A stretch of 64,000 bases of DNA from Siderastrea radians (GCA_964017195.1 OZ024894.1:4738347-4802346); one strand, 5' to 3'; counted from the stretch's first letter, positions 1 to 11,718 are shown. A program made the numbers and translations. The notes: generated from the sequence alone by a model not told the origin.

Positions 1-529
1 AACATACTGTATCACAAGAAAGTGCGTACCGCGGCTCAGGATTAGCATATTAATGGCGCTTCCTTAGGACATCTTCAATGCAGACTTAAAGTTTAAGCCA
101 AAATCGAACTTGAATTGATGAATTCCTCCATCTCCTCTGCGACTTGACAAAGAATTGAAGCAAATGATACAATGCTCGAGATCGTGCAACTGTTATCACT
201 CATAACAAAAAGCAAGTTGAACAACGTATTTGTTAGCGCCAGGATAAATTACCTGAATTCTTTTAATTAATTCTTTTGCCGTTCAACATGTTGATTGTTG
301 TTCAAAGGAGCAGAGACTGTTCTGTTTCGTTCGACAATGTTCAAGATGTTGAATAACCTTTTTTCATCATTCGACACGGCATGCATGATAAACAGTTCAA
401 CATTTTTTAGACATTATTCGCAACATTTTTTATCCCGGCTTTAAAGGAAACAACTTCAATTACTAAGTTCAAGATTGTGATTAAGGATAACGAACGTTTG
501 GAGAAAACTTAATTTTATCCGTTGTTTAA

Positions 530-2819
530 GAGGCTCTGACTGTAAATATCGAGAATCGTTGGACAAGCTCAAAAAATCGAAAATCCTGATATCTTGCCAG
601 AAGAACACCTTTGGGGAGCTATCTTCGAAAATATTACTTAAACCTTCTGTGATTCTATTGTTTTCGAGAAATTCGGAAAAAACGGTTTTGCTCAATTAAT
701 TATGCAAAATCAGGTTTAAAATTAAACAAATTGAATGCGCTTGTTTGTAAACAACTTGCAACGCCAGAAAACAATTTTAATTTTATATGATAGCAATACT
801 CTTCTACTTTCTATCAATGGGAATTGCGTGGTGTTTTGCTATATTTATGTGGTTTGGTGGTTCTTTGAAACAAAGGCATTTTGCGCACTTCCGAAAAAGG
901 CAAAAGTTAGTAAACTTCTTGGTATGTCTAATATCGAATTGAAATAAACACTGTGATAAAGTTTGGCCCTACTTCTATTACGATATGAAATAAAAAATCT
1001 GGGTAATTCAGGCTCGCGCTGACAAAAACAAAAATTCGCGAACCAGTGTTGCCAAAATTTGCATAATTTGGATAATAGGAAAAAAAACTGTAATGGAAGG
1101 ACGACTTGAAATATGACAAATCGTTTACCGTAACTATTTTTAGATGGTCTTTCTACTAGATGATCTTCATCATTTATCTTTCTGAAGAATTACGAACAAA
1201 TTTGGAAAATTGTTGGTGAAACTTAAGAGTGCAGTGGGTTGTCATATTTTGTCAGATGTCTTTACTCTGCAGCACCAGTGGCCTTTCTTTGTTATTTGCA
1301 GTTTCTTTAGGAAAATACTAATGTTCTCGAAAATCCAAACGATTTCTTTTATTAATCATTAAAGTTGACGTACACGTATAAATTGAGAGCTAAAATGGCT
1401 GTGTAAGGTTAAAGGAACACAAAGTACCACTCAAAATAATCAAGTCACGCAACCGATCACTGCACGTTCATGCAAACGTGAAAATATTCTTCAATGAAAA
1501 TCTTTTCCTCCAAAACTGTGAAAGAGTTCTCAGCGACCTTGCAAAGTAAAACCAAACAAACTGTGTATTGATATCTCTTAGATATACAGCCGCATTAATA
1601 CCGATCCCGCTGCCAGGACGTCCGTGGTTTACGTTTAATTTTAAACATATTTATACAAGTGTAACAATATTGATAGGAACAGCACATGTTTTGACAAATA
1701 CGTATAAATCATAATAATAATGATACACTTTTGCTTCCTGGCCAAAATAGGGTCATTTCAAAAAGTCGCCCAAAATCTTAGTAGCCGTTTGAAAAGAGCG
1801 ATCGAGTCACGTACACAACAACATACTATGTCGCAGTTTTCATCTCTCGAAGAGAAAGGTGTCATATGTATACGAAACTAATTCTAGACTTGCCTGTCGG
1901 AATTTTCGTCCCAGTAGAATATCAGCTCTGCATGACAGTATGCCCCAAACACAGGGACGCGTACGGTATTCGCTGGAGAACTAGCCATGCATAAAACAGC
2001 GGCCAATGTAGGAGACCGCATTCAAAAACTGCCATAAGTAGGTTGAGAAAAAATATTGATGTGACACGGGTCACGCAACAGCTTGTGTAGAACTTTTAAA
2101 ACTTCTTCTCCTTCTCTTTATTTTTACGTAGAAATAGTACAAGCCAAAAACAATGCGAGAATAGATTGAAGAAATGTTTTAGTTCATTCTTTGTGTGTCT
2201 TCAGTGAATAAAATCCTCTAAATTGAGCTCACCCAAACTACTACTTCTCATTTCATTCATTTCATTATGCAAATTTTGGCAACACTGGTTCGCAAATTTT
2301 TGTTTTTGTCAGCGCGAGCCTGAATTGCCCAGATTTTTTATTTCATATCATAATAGAAGAAGGGCCAAACTTTATCACAGTGTTTATATCAATTCGATAT
2401 TAGACATACCAAGACCCATTTTAAGCCTCTGTAGTTTACCAATTTTTGCCTTTTTCCGAAGTGCGCAAAATGCCTTTGTTTCAAAGAACCACCAAACCTC
2501 ATAAATAACGCAAAACTCCATGCAATTCCCATTGTTAGAAAGTATAAGGGTATTGCTATCATTTAAAATTAAAATTGTTTTCTAGCGTTGCAAACGGTTT
2601 TAAAGCAAGCGTTTTCAATTTGTTTAACTTTAAGCCTGATTATTGCGTAATAAATTAAGGAAAACCGTTTTTCCGAATTTCCCGAAAACAATAGAATTCC
2701 AGAAGGTTTAAGTAATATTTTCGAAGATAGCTCCCCAAAAGTGTTCTTCTGGCAAGTTATCAGGATTTTCGATTTTCTGAGCTTGTCCGCCGATTCTCGA
2801 CATTTACAGTCAGAGCCTC
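530..2819. mobile_element. TTAA-flanked foldback DNA transposon E1 (2.3 kb)
   Basis: TTAA at 526-529 and at 2820-2823 flanks an insertion whose ends are inverted repeats starting GAGGCTCTGACTGTAAAT. The sister site in unit C near 28705 is uninterrupted. The arms run about 530-1080 and 2265-2819 and match closely. Short open frames at 735-947 and 2223-2504 lie in the arms or next to them and are not convincing genes. The middle, about 1080-2265, shows no recognisable transposase. A TTAA target is used by the piggyBac and Kolobok superfamilies. A GA start rather than CCC fits Kolobok better, but that is inference. Confidence 0.8.
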
Positions 2820-3058
2820 TTAAGTTCTCTCTTTCCGTCGGATGTGTTCCAATGACAACAATCAATTCACCTTATCTATTTACATGATTTATTCTCTATT
2901 GCTGATCAGTCAGGGGGTCTCCAATGGATCTTAATAGTGGGACCGTAACCAGTATGAGGCAAACCGAGGCACTTGCCTCAGCCGTTTTTTTCGTTTTCTC
3001 AGTCATTTTTTTCCTTTAACACCCTAAATACCTAGGAAGAGAATTTAACCATGGACAT

Positions 3059-3413
3059 TGTTTCCTCGACCGAAGCGGTTAATAAGTTCACCAACGTGTC
3101 AAAGGACTCTCAGTTTATTTGCTGTCTCGTAGAGAGTTGTACCTGGTTTACAGCTTTGAGTCTTTGGAAACCTGTATTAACATCACAACGATAATTATAC
3201 ACAACAATATTGCCAAAGTTGAATGATTGAATATTTACATACCCGATGGCTCTTATTTAATTCTTTATCTTCGGGAGGAAAACCAGCGGTAATCTCAATT
3301 GTCGTTCGCAATGTCACTAATTACAATTAATTATCGATTGTAACGTAATCCTCTCATTAATTATCGATTGTAACGTAATCGTCACAAATTAAGAATTCGT
3401 TTCCAACGAAACA
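3059..3413 (-). repeat. 3' LTR of the BEL/Pao element
   Basis: It is 355 bp with TG...CA ends and a near-perfect match to 8725-9079. It contains a tandem pair of a segment of about 25 bp around ATTATCGATTGTAACGTAATC at about 3328-3382, possibly regulatory. It is the downstream LTR because the coding strand is minus. Confidence 0.92.
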
Positions 3414-3478
3414 CTCCCCACTCTCTGAAAGTGTAAAATACGGAGTCCTTAGTTTTTTGTGTCCCTTTTTTTAATATT

Positions 3479-4633
3479 TTAATCTTGACCCTGGAGTTCG
3501 TCTTCTTCGTCGACGGGGACAATCACAACAAGCCGCTGTACGGGTCGCTCTACTGTCACATAACCCCGACCTTTGTAGATTTGTACCTTTTCGTTTAGCA
3601 CTGGGTTCTTGTATTGGATCTCAACCTTTCTGACCTTGCCGTCCTTTCCTGGATTAGCTGTTACGACGCGTCCGAGTTTCCATTTACCTCTTACTTGATT
3701 CGAATCTTGAATTAGCACGATGTCGCCAACCTTAACGTCGCGCTTACATGTATGCCATTTTTGTTTTATTAATAAACTCGGAAAGAAGTCACGTGTCCAT
3801 CTGTTCCAAAACGCGTTTATGATGCCTTGCACAAAGTAGAAACGGCGGCGAGGATTTGCGTCTCCTTCAAATGGTCCGCTGGGGATTCTTGCAGATGCAC
3901 GTCCTAATAAGATATTATTCGGACAGAGATATGCTCCTTCTTCAGGTGTTGTGGGATGTCGCCCTATTGGTCTTTCATTAATTAAATTGGCGGCCTCGAA
4001 ACAGACTGTCTGGAGCTCTGAAAATATCATGATGTTCTGGCCGATTGCTGCGGTGATAGCTCGTTTGACGGATTTTATAAGGGCTTCTGAGATTCCGTTC
4101 TGCCAGGGGGCGTCAGCTGGTGTAAATTCCCACTTTAGTCCTTCGCTCACTCCAAACTCTTCGAGTTTTTTCATATCCCAGCCCTTTGTCATGTTTCGTA
4201 GCTCTTCATAGGCTGATACCAGTTGTGGGCCATTATCTGAGTAAAGCTTTGCAGGATACCCTCTCAGAGATGCAAACCGTCTCAATACGAGTAAGAATGC
4301 TTCCGTGCTGTAATCAGATGCCAGATCAATATGAACAGCTCTTGTACTCATGCAATTGAATAGAACCCCATAACATTTTCCAATCGTCCGTCTCTTTACT
4401 TGATCTCTTATTTTCAGTGGTCCGAATAAGTCGATTGCTGTGTTGTGCCATGGAGGGGACGGCTTGAGTCTTTCTTCCGGAAGTTGTCCCATGGTTTGTA
4501 CACTTAGATTTCCGTCCAATTTCTTGCAGATGACACACTTGTGTCTGATGGAGCTAACTATCTTATGGATTTTTGGGATCCAAAATCTTAACCTGATCCT
4601 GATCTGTCGATACTCCGTGATGTCCAATGCCAT
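3479..4633 (-). pseudogene. BEL/Pao integrase domain
   Basis: This frame encodes the C-terminal part of pol. A CxxC half zinc site (HKCVICKK, about residue 31) follows the HxxxH half that lies in the preceding frame. The catalytic core has D68 in AIDLFG, D133 in YSDNG and E183 in NGISEALIKS, giving a D,D-49-E arrangement. The basic C-terminal domain is seen around residues 270-380. The frame overlaps the upstream RNase H frame at 4566-4633 and is out of phase with it. The zinc-binding domain is therefore split by a frameshift near 4600. The integrase core itself is open and ends at the stop at 3479-3481, just inside the polypurine tract and LTR. Confidence 0.88.
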
Positions 4634-5903
4634 GTACGTGCTCCGCGTAGAGTAGGGAAAAACGATGTTCTCGAGGCAGGAGAATCACTTCACTCTTGTC
4701 GTAGCTCATGTGCATCCATTTGGTCGTTCGACTGCCAACTACAATTACTCCGTCTTCTCTTGTTCTTGGGCATAATCGCTTGTATTTCCCTATCTTTACA
4801 TCAGAAGCCATGGACCTTTGCGCTTCTAGGATCCAGAACGTTTTGGCCTTTGCGATATCATCAGGTATCAAAGTCTTGGTTGCATTCTTTAAACTTGTTG
4901 ATGGTTTTCGTTTATAAAGGGATAGAACTCGTGCCGTTACTCTTAACAATTTTTTATAGCTTGAGTACTTGTTAATGTTTATTCTTTCCGCTAGTGAGTC
5001 ATTCTTCGTTGTGGTATGCATTGTCATTGCCCTTTTTAGCTGGTCTGCTGATTCTTGTTTACAGATCACTTTGCTGATGGGCCATTCGGATTCGGGCAGT
5101 CTTAAAAATCTTGGACCTCTCTGCCAATCGCTGTCGGCATCGATATCGTTTGGTCTTTTACCTCTAGTTATCCAGTCCGCGATGTTGTTGTCGCTCTCAA
5201 CCCAATACCAATCTTGAGGGTCAGTGCCTTCTTGTATCTCACCAATGCGGGTCGCTGCGAAAGTGTTAAAGTCGTAAGATTCCTTTTGAACCATTCCATG
5301 CACTATCTGAGAGTCAACGATATGGTAGTATTTCGCAAACTGATATCGGGATTCCTTTTCCAAGAAGGTTTTAAGCCTCTTATTCAAGACAGCACCGCAT
5401 AATTCTAGGCGATCGATTGATATCTTCCTATTTGGTGAGAGTCGGTTCTTCGACATTATTAGTCTAACATCGAATCTCTCTCTTGGTAGGGTCCATCGGA
5501 CGTAGGCACGCGCTCCATATGCGTTGTCGGATCCATCGCTAAATATAATAAGGATAGGTGGTCCAATTGCACCTAATGGCTTGAGGCATCTCGGGAAGAT
5601 GACCAAATCCATGTTACGTAGGTCTTGAAAGAATTCTAGCCAGTTATCCCTCTGTTTTTCAGGAATCGGATCATCCCAGTCTAAACTTTCTTCTGCTGTC
5701 CATAATTGTCGCATTAGGATCTTGGCTCTGACAGTGACCGGGGATGCAAGACCAAGCGGATCGTAAACACGATTGATTTGTGAGAGAATCATTCTTTTGG
5801 TTGTTGTGGTGGGAATGGCGGCTTCTGTACCATGGCTTTTAGCCTTCCCTATAGGTGATAAGGTCACGTTTGCTTTGAATCGGAATTGGTCTTTGTTCGT
5901 ATT
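4563..5903 (-). pseudogene. BEL/Pao RNase H and linker
   Basis: The frame continues the reverse-transcriptase frame after an in-frame TAG at 5904-5906. It carries the Pao hallmark YDPLGLASPVTV, then RNase H acidic residues: D in FSDGSDNAYG (about residue 111 from 5867), E in RLELCG (about 155) and D in HIVDSQIV (about 185). Its end, HGIGHHG, supplies the histidine pair of the integrase zinc finger before the frame shifts to that of the integrase. In an active element these pieces are one polyprotein, cut by the element's own protease. Confidence 0.87.
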
Positions 5904-7352
5904 CTAGATGACACCGAGTACTTTTTCAGTGGATGAGGTCTCTTGGTGCGGTTCTAAGGTCATATCGTTGGCCGTCTCATCGTTCGAGTAAAACCATCCT
6001 TTAATCTTGAATCCTCCTTTAATTAATACCTTTTCGATTTCATCCGTAACCTGTTTGGCGTGTTCTTTGCTCGGCACGCTGTCGACAATGTCATCCATGT
6101 ATGAATTGTTAATTATGGTCCTTGCGGCTTGTGGATATCTCTTGCTTGACATTTCGGCTGTTTTTTTCATAGCCATAGTTGCTATTGCACCGGATGGCTT
6201 ATCTCCGAATGATACTCTTTGGATGACGTACGTGTCAGGTTCCCTGTTAATGTTCATATCACGCCACAAGAAACGATGGGTGTGCTGTTCAATGGTTCTT
6301 GTCTTTACGGTGTGGTACATTTTCTTCACATCACCCATAAAGCCAATCTCGTTTTCTCTGAATCGTACAAGGATTCCAAGAAGATTGTTTAATAGGTCTG
6401 GCCCTTTGGCCCAGTACTCGTTTAGTACTTGTCCCATGTAGCTTGCGCTGCTGTTAAAGACTATTCTTACTGGGGTTGACTTAGAATCTGGTTTCAAAAC
6501 ATCGTGGTGGGAGATGTAGTGAATCGGTCCCTTGTAGTTATCAACTTCTGTCTGGGTAAGTTTTCTGGCCACTTGCCTTTCGATCATGTCTTCGATCTGT
6601 GCCTGATAGACCTTTGCGTGTTGTGTATTCCTTCCCAATCTTCGCTCTGTAGATAAAAGTCGGCCAAAGGCGGCCCTTTTGTTATTCGGTAATAAGTAGG
6701 GATCCTTGATCCAGGGATATTCGGCGATCCAACAACTGTCCTGCTCGTCGTATTGAAGGCCTTTTTCGATGAGCTTTAACTCCCTTTCTTCCTTGAGAGT
6801 GTAGTTGTTGCTTCTCGGCGCGCACTTGCCGCACTTGCATCCTCCACAACGCAGGGTGCAATTAATTCCAAGATTCTCGATGTTGTAGAAGTCCTCTATT
6901 TTGACTCCTTTCACGTAGTGCACCGGTTTAACTTCGCCTAGCGCTGGTTTTTTGATTGATCCTCGGATGGAGGGGTGAGTTCCGCCAATGCAGCGTCCGA
7001 AACGATTCCTTAGTAGCAGTAGATGCCCAGAGCTGCTCTCCTTCTCTGGATGAAATCCGGCGTAATCGTATCCGATTAAGACGTCCACAGTTCCATGAGG
7101 TCGTTCAATTTCGTCCTTTGGGACTCCGAGGATGTGTGATATTCCGTCTATGCTGACGCTTTGGATGTCGGAAGTTACTTTATCGATCCCGTAAACTTCG
7201 AGAGTGACTGTTTCGCCCAGGAGGTCGATAAAGGAGAGTCGGTATTTTGATGACTTCTTTCTCTCTTCCTCCCCTCCTACTTTGGTGATGGAAAGTTCCA
7301 CCGGTGTTTGGAGAGATAAAGTCTGCATTCGTTTGTTGAATGTTCGGCACCG
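5904..7352 (-). pseudogene. BEL/Pao protease remnant and reverse transcriptase
   Basis: Counting from 7328, residues 30-95 resemble the C-terminal half of a retropepsin-like A16 domain (VDVLIGYDYAG). A cysteine cluster follows at about 158-170. The reverse transcriptase has motif A with an Asp in FMGDVKKMYH (D333), motif B FGDKPSGA (374-381) and the catalytic YMDD at 410-413. The frame is closed by TAG at 5904-5906 and downstream coding resumes in the same phase, so this is a point nonsense. At the N-terminal side TGA at 7353-7355 separates it from gag, again in phase. The D-T/S-G protease active site and the gag zinc knuckles are not visible, so an internal deletion near 7350 is likely. Confidence 0.88.
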
Positions 7353-8704
7353 TCACTGGATTAAACATTTGCTGCGAGATCTCTGTTTTGGATTATCGCG
7401 GTGTTCATCCGCCGCGGCATGATTGACTGTCCCTTTTGCTGCTAGTACAGGACCTCCGGACGCACGGAGTTCTGAAGAGTCATACTCAACCGCTCGCTTT
7501 TGAGCAAGAAGGAATTTAAGAAGGCTAGAGAACTTGTCAGACTTGTTGACCGTACTCTCATCGGCGCTCAGAAGCTTTGCCCATTCCTTTCTTACGTCTG
7601 CCGGTAGCTTCCTCACAATAATGCTTACGGTACTTGTTGTGGTTATCTCAGTTTCTAAACCGAGTCTCTTGAGATCTCTGTACCCATCTTCTATGATTCC
7701 AACGAATTCGACGAATCTTCTGTTTTCGCCCTCTTTGATGCCTCTGACTCTTCTTATGTCATTAATTATTGCATCAGCGACTCTGGCTGGGTCTCCCTAT
7801 TTCTCATCTAGTCTTTTCCACATGTCCCGGATATCGTCGTCTACACTTTTCACTTGTGCTAGTGGTTCCTTGCCCAGGCAAGATCGTAACGTATAGGGTG
7901 CGGTATCCTCGGTCAGATGTGGATCACTTGTTTCTGAAAATCTCCCTTGAAGGTGGGATATTCTCTCAAATCTCCATCAAATCGTGGCATTCGGATTTTT
8001 TCCAATTGCACGCTGCTGGATTTCTCAGCCTTAACTTGGTTCTTGGATTCATCCACCGTTTCAATACCTAGGTGCGCTTCCAGTTTAGCGACTACGTCAT
8101 TATAGCTAGCTTGAATGGCTGGGAGCCAATTCATCTCAGATGAGGCTGCTTCTCTCGTTAATACGCTCAGAAGCGCGCTATTAGCTTGCTTACATTCTGT
8201 GTAGGTATCTTCGAGTTGAATTTGCAGCTTCCTTACCGTAGCGGCAGGGATTTTGTCTAACGTTAAGACATGCGTAGCACCCCGATGCGATGTCTCAAAG
8301 ACGGCTCGCGCAGTGTCTCTTCTTATCATTGCTTGATCGAACAGTTGTTTCGTTCGCTCGCGCTCTTTGTTGAGGACTTCTGTACGCTCTGCTTCCGCGC
8401 GCGCATTCTGTTCTACTATCAATAAATCCTTGATAAAGTTGATCTTAGCTGTCGTTGCTTCAGAGAAGAGATCTTGACTCTCTGTGATCCACTTGTCGGC
8501 GTCTTCAAGCTCATCGTCTCTTAGTTACATCGTGAACAAGTCGTGCTTACTCTCGAGGATATTCCACGCATTGACGAGTTGTACGTAATTGCTTTCCACG
8601 AGTTCGCGGTTGCTTTTGCTTGAAATAGATTTCAGGAGCTCGTTTCTTTTCCTCGTGAATCGCGTCTTTGCGGTTCGACGAATGGTCTTGGCTTCTTTTG
8701 CCAT
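7353..8704 (-). pseudogene. BEL/Pao gag region, broken
   Basis: I take the ATG at 8702-8704, about 20 bases past the 5' LTR, as the start because the frame opens there with a basic segment. The heptad-like stretch around 8340-8420 suggests a coiled coil. The segment MPRFDGDLREYPTFKGDF (about 7940-8000) is the DUF1759-type core typical of BEL/Pao gag. Breaks are TAA at 8525-8527, a frameshift at about 7915-7930, TAG at 7797-7799 and TGA at 7353-7355. No CCHC knuckle is seen. Confidence 0.8.
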
Positions 8705-8724
8705 CTCGCGGGACGGGTTTCGAA

Positions 8725-9079
8725 TGTTTCCTCGACCGAAGCGGTTAATAAGTTCACCAACGTGTCAAAGGACTCTCAGTTTATTTGCTGTCTCGTAGAG
8801 GGTTGTACCTGGTTTACAGCTTTGAGTCTTTCGAAACCTGTATTAACATCACAACGATAATTATACACAACAATATTGCCAAAGTTGAATGATTGAATAT
8901 TTACATACCCGATGGCTCTTATTTAATTCTTTATCTTCGGGAGGAAAACCAGCGGTAATCTCAATTGTCGTTCGCAATGTCACTAATTACAATTAATTAT
9001 CGATTGTAACGTAATCCTCTCATTAATTATCGATTGTAACGTAATCGTCAAAAATTAAGAATTCGTTTCCAACGAAACA
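8725..9079 (-). repeat. 5' LTR of the BEL/Pao element
   Basis: It is 355 bp and differs from 3059-3413 at about three positions. It would carry the promoter for the minus-strand transcript. The sequence just inside it (8705-8724, complement TCGAAACCCGTCCCGCGAGA) does not start with the TGG expected of a primer-binding site that pairs with a tRNA CCA end. Confidence 0.9.
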
Positions 9080-9628
9080 GACATTGCCTCAGTCATGATT
9101 TTAACCATGGACATTGCCTCAATCAAAATTTTTTTCTGGCTACGGCCCTGGATAGTAATCGGACAAAGAGCTGTGAAACAAATTTCTCGATCCTTTCTTC
9201 GACGATTCGTAACTTTCTATGTTTGTAGTTGGTGGTGTTAGGATCAACGGCTTATTTTTAGTCATTTTTACATCCGAAAAAATATTTCCTTATAAGGGTG
9301 AAACTTTAACACCTAGCAACACTGTTTCGGAGAAAGGATCGAGAAATATCTTCCACAGTTCTTTGTCTGATTACTATTATTTTTTTTTTCATAGTCTCTA
9401 CTGGAGAACCTCTGACTGATCAACAATAGAGAATAAAAAGATAAGGTGAAATGACAAACGCCAGTCTTGCCTAGCTCCTTGTTTACAATGCAAATGTCAA
9501 AGTGGCAAAATTTAACACCAAACGGACTCTCTAAACTTACCTTCTGTTGACTTTAGAAATTCTCTTTTTTAATCGATATTATGATATAATGGTTATATTG
9601 TACATACAATGTTGATTTCTATCATCTC

Positions 9629-9829
9629 ATGCAAAGAAAAGATGAAACGAAGAAAGTCTATCTCCCTTACATTACCTGTATTAATGATGAACCGTTTGAA
9701 GTCATTTTTCGATCAACCACAGGTGCAGGTGCATTACATTATTTCATCCGATTTTTTTCTGATACATTTAGAACTAAACTGACCCTGTTTGGGCCACGTA
9801 AATATTCAGACCTCCTGAAATGCTTAAAG
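9629..9829 (+). CDS. Candidate exon b, unit A copy (open)
   Basis: The exon holds 67 codons from an ATG and ends in phase 0 at a GT donor (AAG|GTTGAC). The same frame recurs at 14649, 29546 and 51932, and most differences between copies are conservative. The peptide has a basic start, a CINDEPFEVIFRSTTG segment, an aromatic and basic middle (RFFSDTFR), and two cysteines about 47 residues apart. I recognise no domain and see no signal peptide, so an upstream exon may exist. It lies about 180 bp past the foldback element and about 290 bp before exon c. This copy is fully open. Function is unknown; linking it to exon T is inference from shared copy number and order. Confidence 0.5.
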
Positions 9830-10116
9830 GTTGACACAGACAACAAGAAACAGCCAAAAAGGACTTGCTATTACTGCGTTAATAAGCTGGTTCGTGTGGC
9901 CTTTTTACGCATTTTAAATGGCCTTTCCTCTTTATCACATGCTGCAATCTCACAGAGAAAAAGAATCAGCCAAAAATGACTTGCTATTACTGTATTAATA
10001 AACTGGTTCGTGCACACTTTTGCCGTCATTCCAAATGACCTTTCCTCTTTACGACATGCAGTCTCTCGTACTGAGTTCGAAATGAAGGTGACGTCATCAG
10101 GTACATCTCACAGGAA

Positions 10117-10660
10117 ACAACCACATCCGCTAAGGAAGGCAAAAGCAAGGCTGTAAATAGCCTGAGAACTAAGAGGCGTATCTGGCTGAGGAACGACATC
10201 GAAAAATACGCCGTGTGCGTGTTCCCACGCTAGGTTACGCAAGCATTAAAAAAGGTTTAAGTACAAGCAATTTCTACCTCAGGGAAAAAGTTTCCACTTT
10301 GCCACACGTAGACAGACCCTCAACGGTTGCCAAATAAGGTTGGTAATCGTTCATGAAACTACATCTTGCAGCCATGCATTCTGGATTGTCGAAAATCGTT
10401 TTCAATTTTTGCGCTCGATACAAAAGCAAATGCAACCGGCTGGCTTTTGTCACCGGTCTCCAAAACGAAACAATCATTTCGATATATACAATAGAAACGT
10501 ACTCGCAAAGGATCACTACCATGATGAGGAGAAGAGTACTCACTTGTGGAAGATAGTCGAAAAGAAAAGGCTCTAATATCAGAGTTTCACAGGGACCCAC
10601 TCCCAACAGGATTTCATGAAGGTGGTGTCTAAAGAGTGGTCTTAGATATACAATTGACTA
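10117..10660 (+). pseudogene. Candidate exon c, unit A copy, broken
   Basis: This copy corresponds to the open exon at 30032-30571. The first 35 or so codons are open and include RRIWLRND. A one-base loss near 10215 shifts the frame into TAG, a second disturbance lies near 10520, and the donor GTATAT seen in other copies reads TATATA here. It would not be functional. Confidence 0.5.
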
Positions 10661-10918
10661 TATATTAAACAAAATGAAGCTCTTCTTCCATTGTTTCTTC
10701 AAATGATAGACAAGAACTTGGGCATTCTTACGTGATGAAAAAAAAGGGGAAATTTTACTTTTTTTGAAATTCCACCTACGCTGATCATACGATTTTACAT
10801 TAAATGACCAGCTAGCTGGTCAAAGGTTTTGCGCCCTCTTTAATTTTCCTTGTTGCTATTCCGTAATCCCTGTGAGCCTAGCTATAATATTAAATCCAAC
10901 ATTGTCTCACATTTTTAG

Positions 10919-11116
10919 TGAGTTCCATTTCCAAGAGCGAACCTTTCTACAACTCGTACAGACCAGCGTGCGAGATCTTGAACTTCTAAATTTAGAGAAA
11001 AAAGATATGGTAAATTTTGCTGTAATATTCATCCACGATGAGAACGCTAAGGATTAACGTTACGTTCTCAATATGTTATTCTATTATTCTTATTTGCCTC
11101 TTCATGAGGATTTCTT
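10919..11116 (+). pseudogene. Candidate exon d, unit A copy, truncated
   Basis: The acceptor (TTTTAG) and reading frame match exon d of unit B, including the VNFAVIFIHDENAK segment. A nonsense codon follows at about 11054. The exon stops at 11116, where the sequence jumps to DNA that in unit B lies past the tRNA-Thr. Exon T and its intron are missing from this unit. Confidence 0.55.
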
Positions 11117-11646
11117 ATGTCACATCTGATTACATGAACAGCCTGGGTTTTCTACAGTATTTCTTATTCTTCAAAACTTGTCAAAGAAAATGCGTTCTAT
11201 TTGCTTGATTGGTAAGCTCTTTAAAGCGCCGTAGAGAATACTAAAAGCATTTTTAAGCGATGATATCGATGAGCTATGCCAGGGACATGGGTCGAACTCG
11301 CATCCACCCTTCGGACCTCTCTGGCACTACAGCTCATTTTCTTTTCCGTAAGGGCAATACCAACAACCAAACACAAACGCCCGGAAACTATTTACTAGTA
11401 AATTTAATCCGCCGGACATTGTTAACTGGTGAATATGCTCCGCCCAAACCGCTCTTTACTCGAACGAGACCGTCTCATATTTTGTCACATTGGACTAGCA
11501 TAAGTCTCTGAACTCCCACATTTGAGTTAAAATTAAACGAAAAAACAGGCGGCACAGAATTAGTCGTAAGGACAAAAGCACATACGCCACTGATTTCAAG
11601 GTGATCGAGGTTATAATTATTAGACGTTCTAAATAAAAGAAAAAGT
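11117..11646. repeat. Spacer between the tRNA-Thr and tRNA-Pro positions, unit A copy
   Basis: This segment recurs at 19529-20048, 23006-23548 (inverted), 48450-48970 and, shortened, at 38325-38643 and 63190-63586. It contains a frame at 11260-11511 (83 codons) that stays open in copies at 19621-19914, 23145-23396 (minus) and 48593-48835. I do not recognise the peptide, and no splice or start signal makes it convincing, so I leave it as spacer with a conserved open frame. Confidence 0.5.
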
Positions 11647-11718
11647 GGGCCTGTCCGGGAGTCGAACCCGGGACCTCTCGCACCCGAAGCGAGAATCATG
11701 CCACTAGACCAACAGGCC
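11647..11718 (-). tRNA. tRNA-Pro(CGG)
   Basis: It is a 72-nt cloverleaf with a 7-bp acceptor (GGCCTGT/ACAGGCC), D arm GGTCTAGTGGC, anticodon arm CTCGC-TTCGGGT-GCGAG with anticodon CGG, and T arm CCGGG-TTCGACT-CCCGG. A T-run (CACTTTTTC) just downstream is a Pol III terminator. The four sister copies in good condition, or nearly so, read AGG or have a disturbed loop, so this is the only CGG copy. Confidence 0.93.

Larger units (their letters stand above)
3059..9079 (-). mobile_element. BEL/Pao LTR retrotransposon, near-complete, defective
   Basis: Two 355-bp LTRs bounded by TG and CA enclose gag-pol on the minus strand. A 5-bp target duplication GACAT is present at 3054-3058 and 9080-9084. The coding order is gag, protease remnant, reverse transcriptase, RNase H, integrase, with the YDPLGL hallmark of Pao-type polyproteins. 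A purine-rich tract (GTGGGGAG on the coding strand, 3414-3421) abuts the downstream LTR as a polypurine tract should. The LTRs differ at only three positions that I can find, so the insertion is young. Even so, the coding region has at least four nonsense codons and two frameshifts. Confidence 0.92.
2939..9150. mobile_element. MITE with CAGGGCCGTAGCCAG ends, split by BEL insertion
   Basis: This is the unit A copy of a 190-bp MITE nested in the foldback element. Its left end is diverged (GGGACCGTAACCAG) and its right end is CTGGCTACGGCCCTG at 9136-9150. It contains an internal direct repeat of about 30 bp (ACCATGGACATTGCCTCAGT). The BEL element landed in that repeat. Confidence 0.7.
2866..9450. 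mobile_element. Foldback element, unit A copy, split by BEL insertion
   Basis: The terminal inverted repeat is TTCACCTTATCT on the left and its complement on the right. It continues inward through a TTATTCTCTATTG-type segment and the segment around TGATCAGTCAG. A second inverted pair of about 45 bp, around TTTCTCGATCCTTTC, flanks the centre. Without the retrotransposon the element is about 560 bp. Equivalent copies are at 13857-14416, 28748-29312 and 51192-51698. An open frame at 9219-9419 lies wholly inside the element. Confidence 0.65.

Noticed and set aside
9219..9419. Open frame MFVVGGVR..., repeated at 14187 and 51467
   Set aside because: It lies inside the foldback element and the unit C copy has lost the ATG. 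Its recurrence is explained by duplication.
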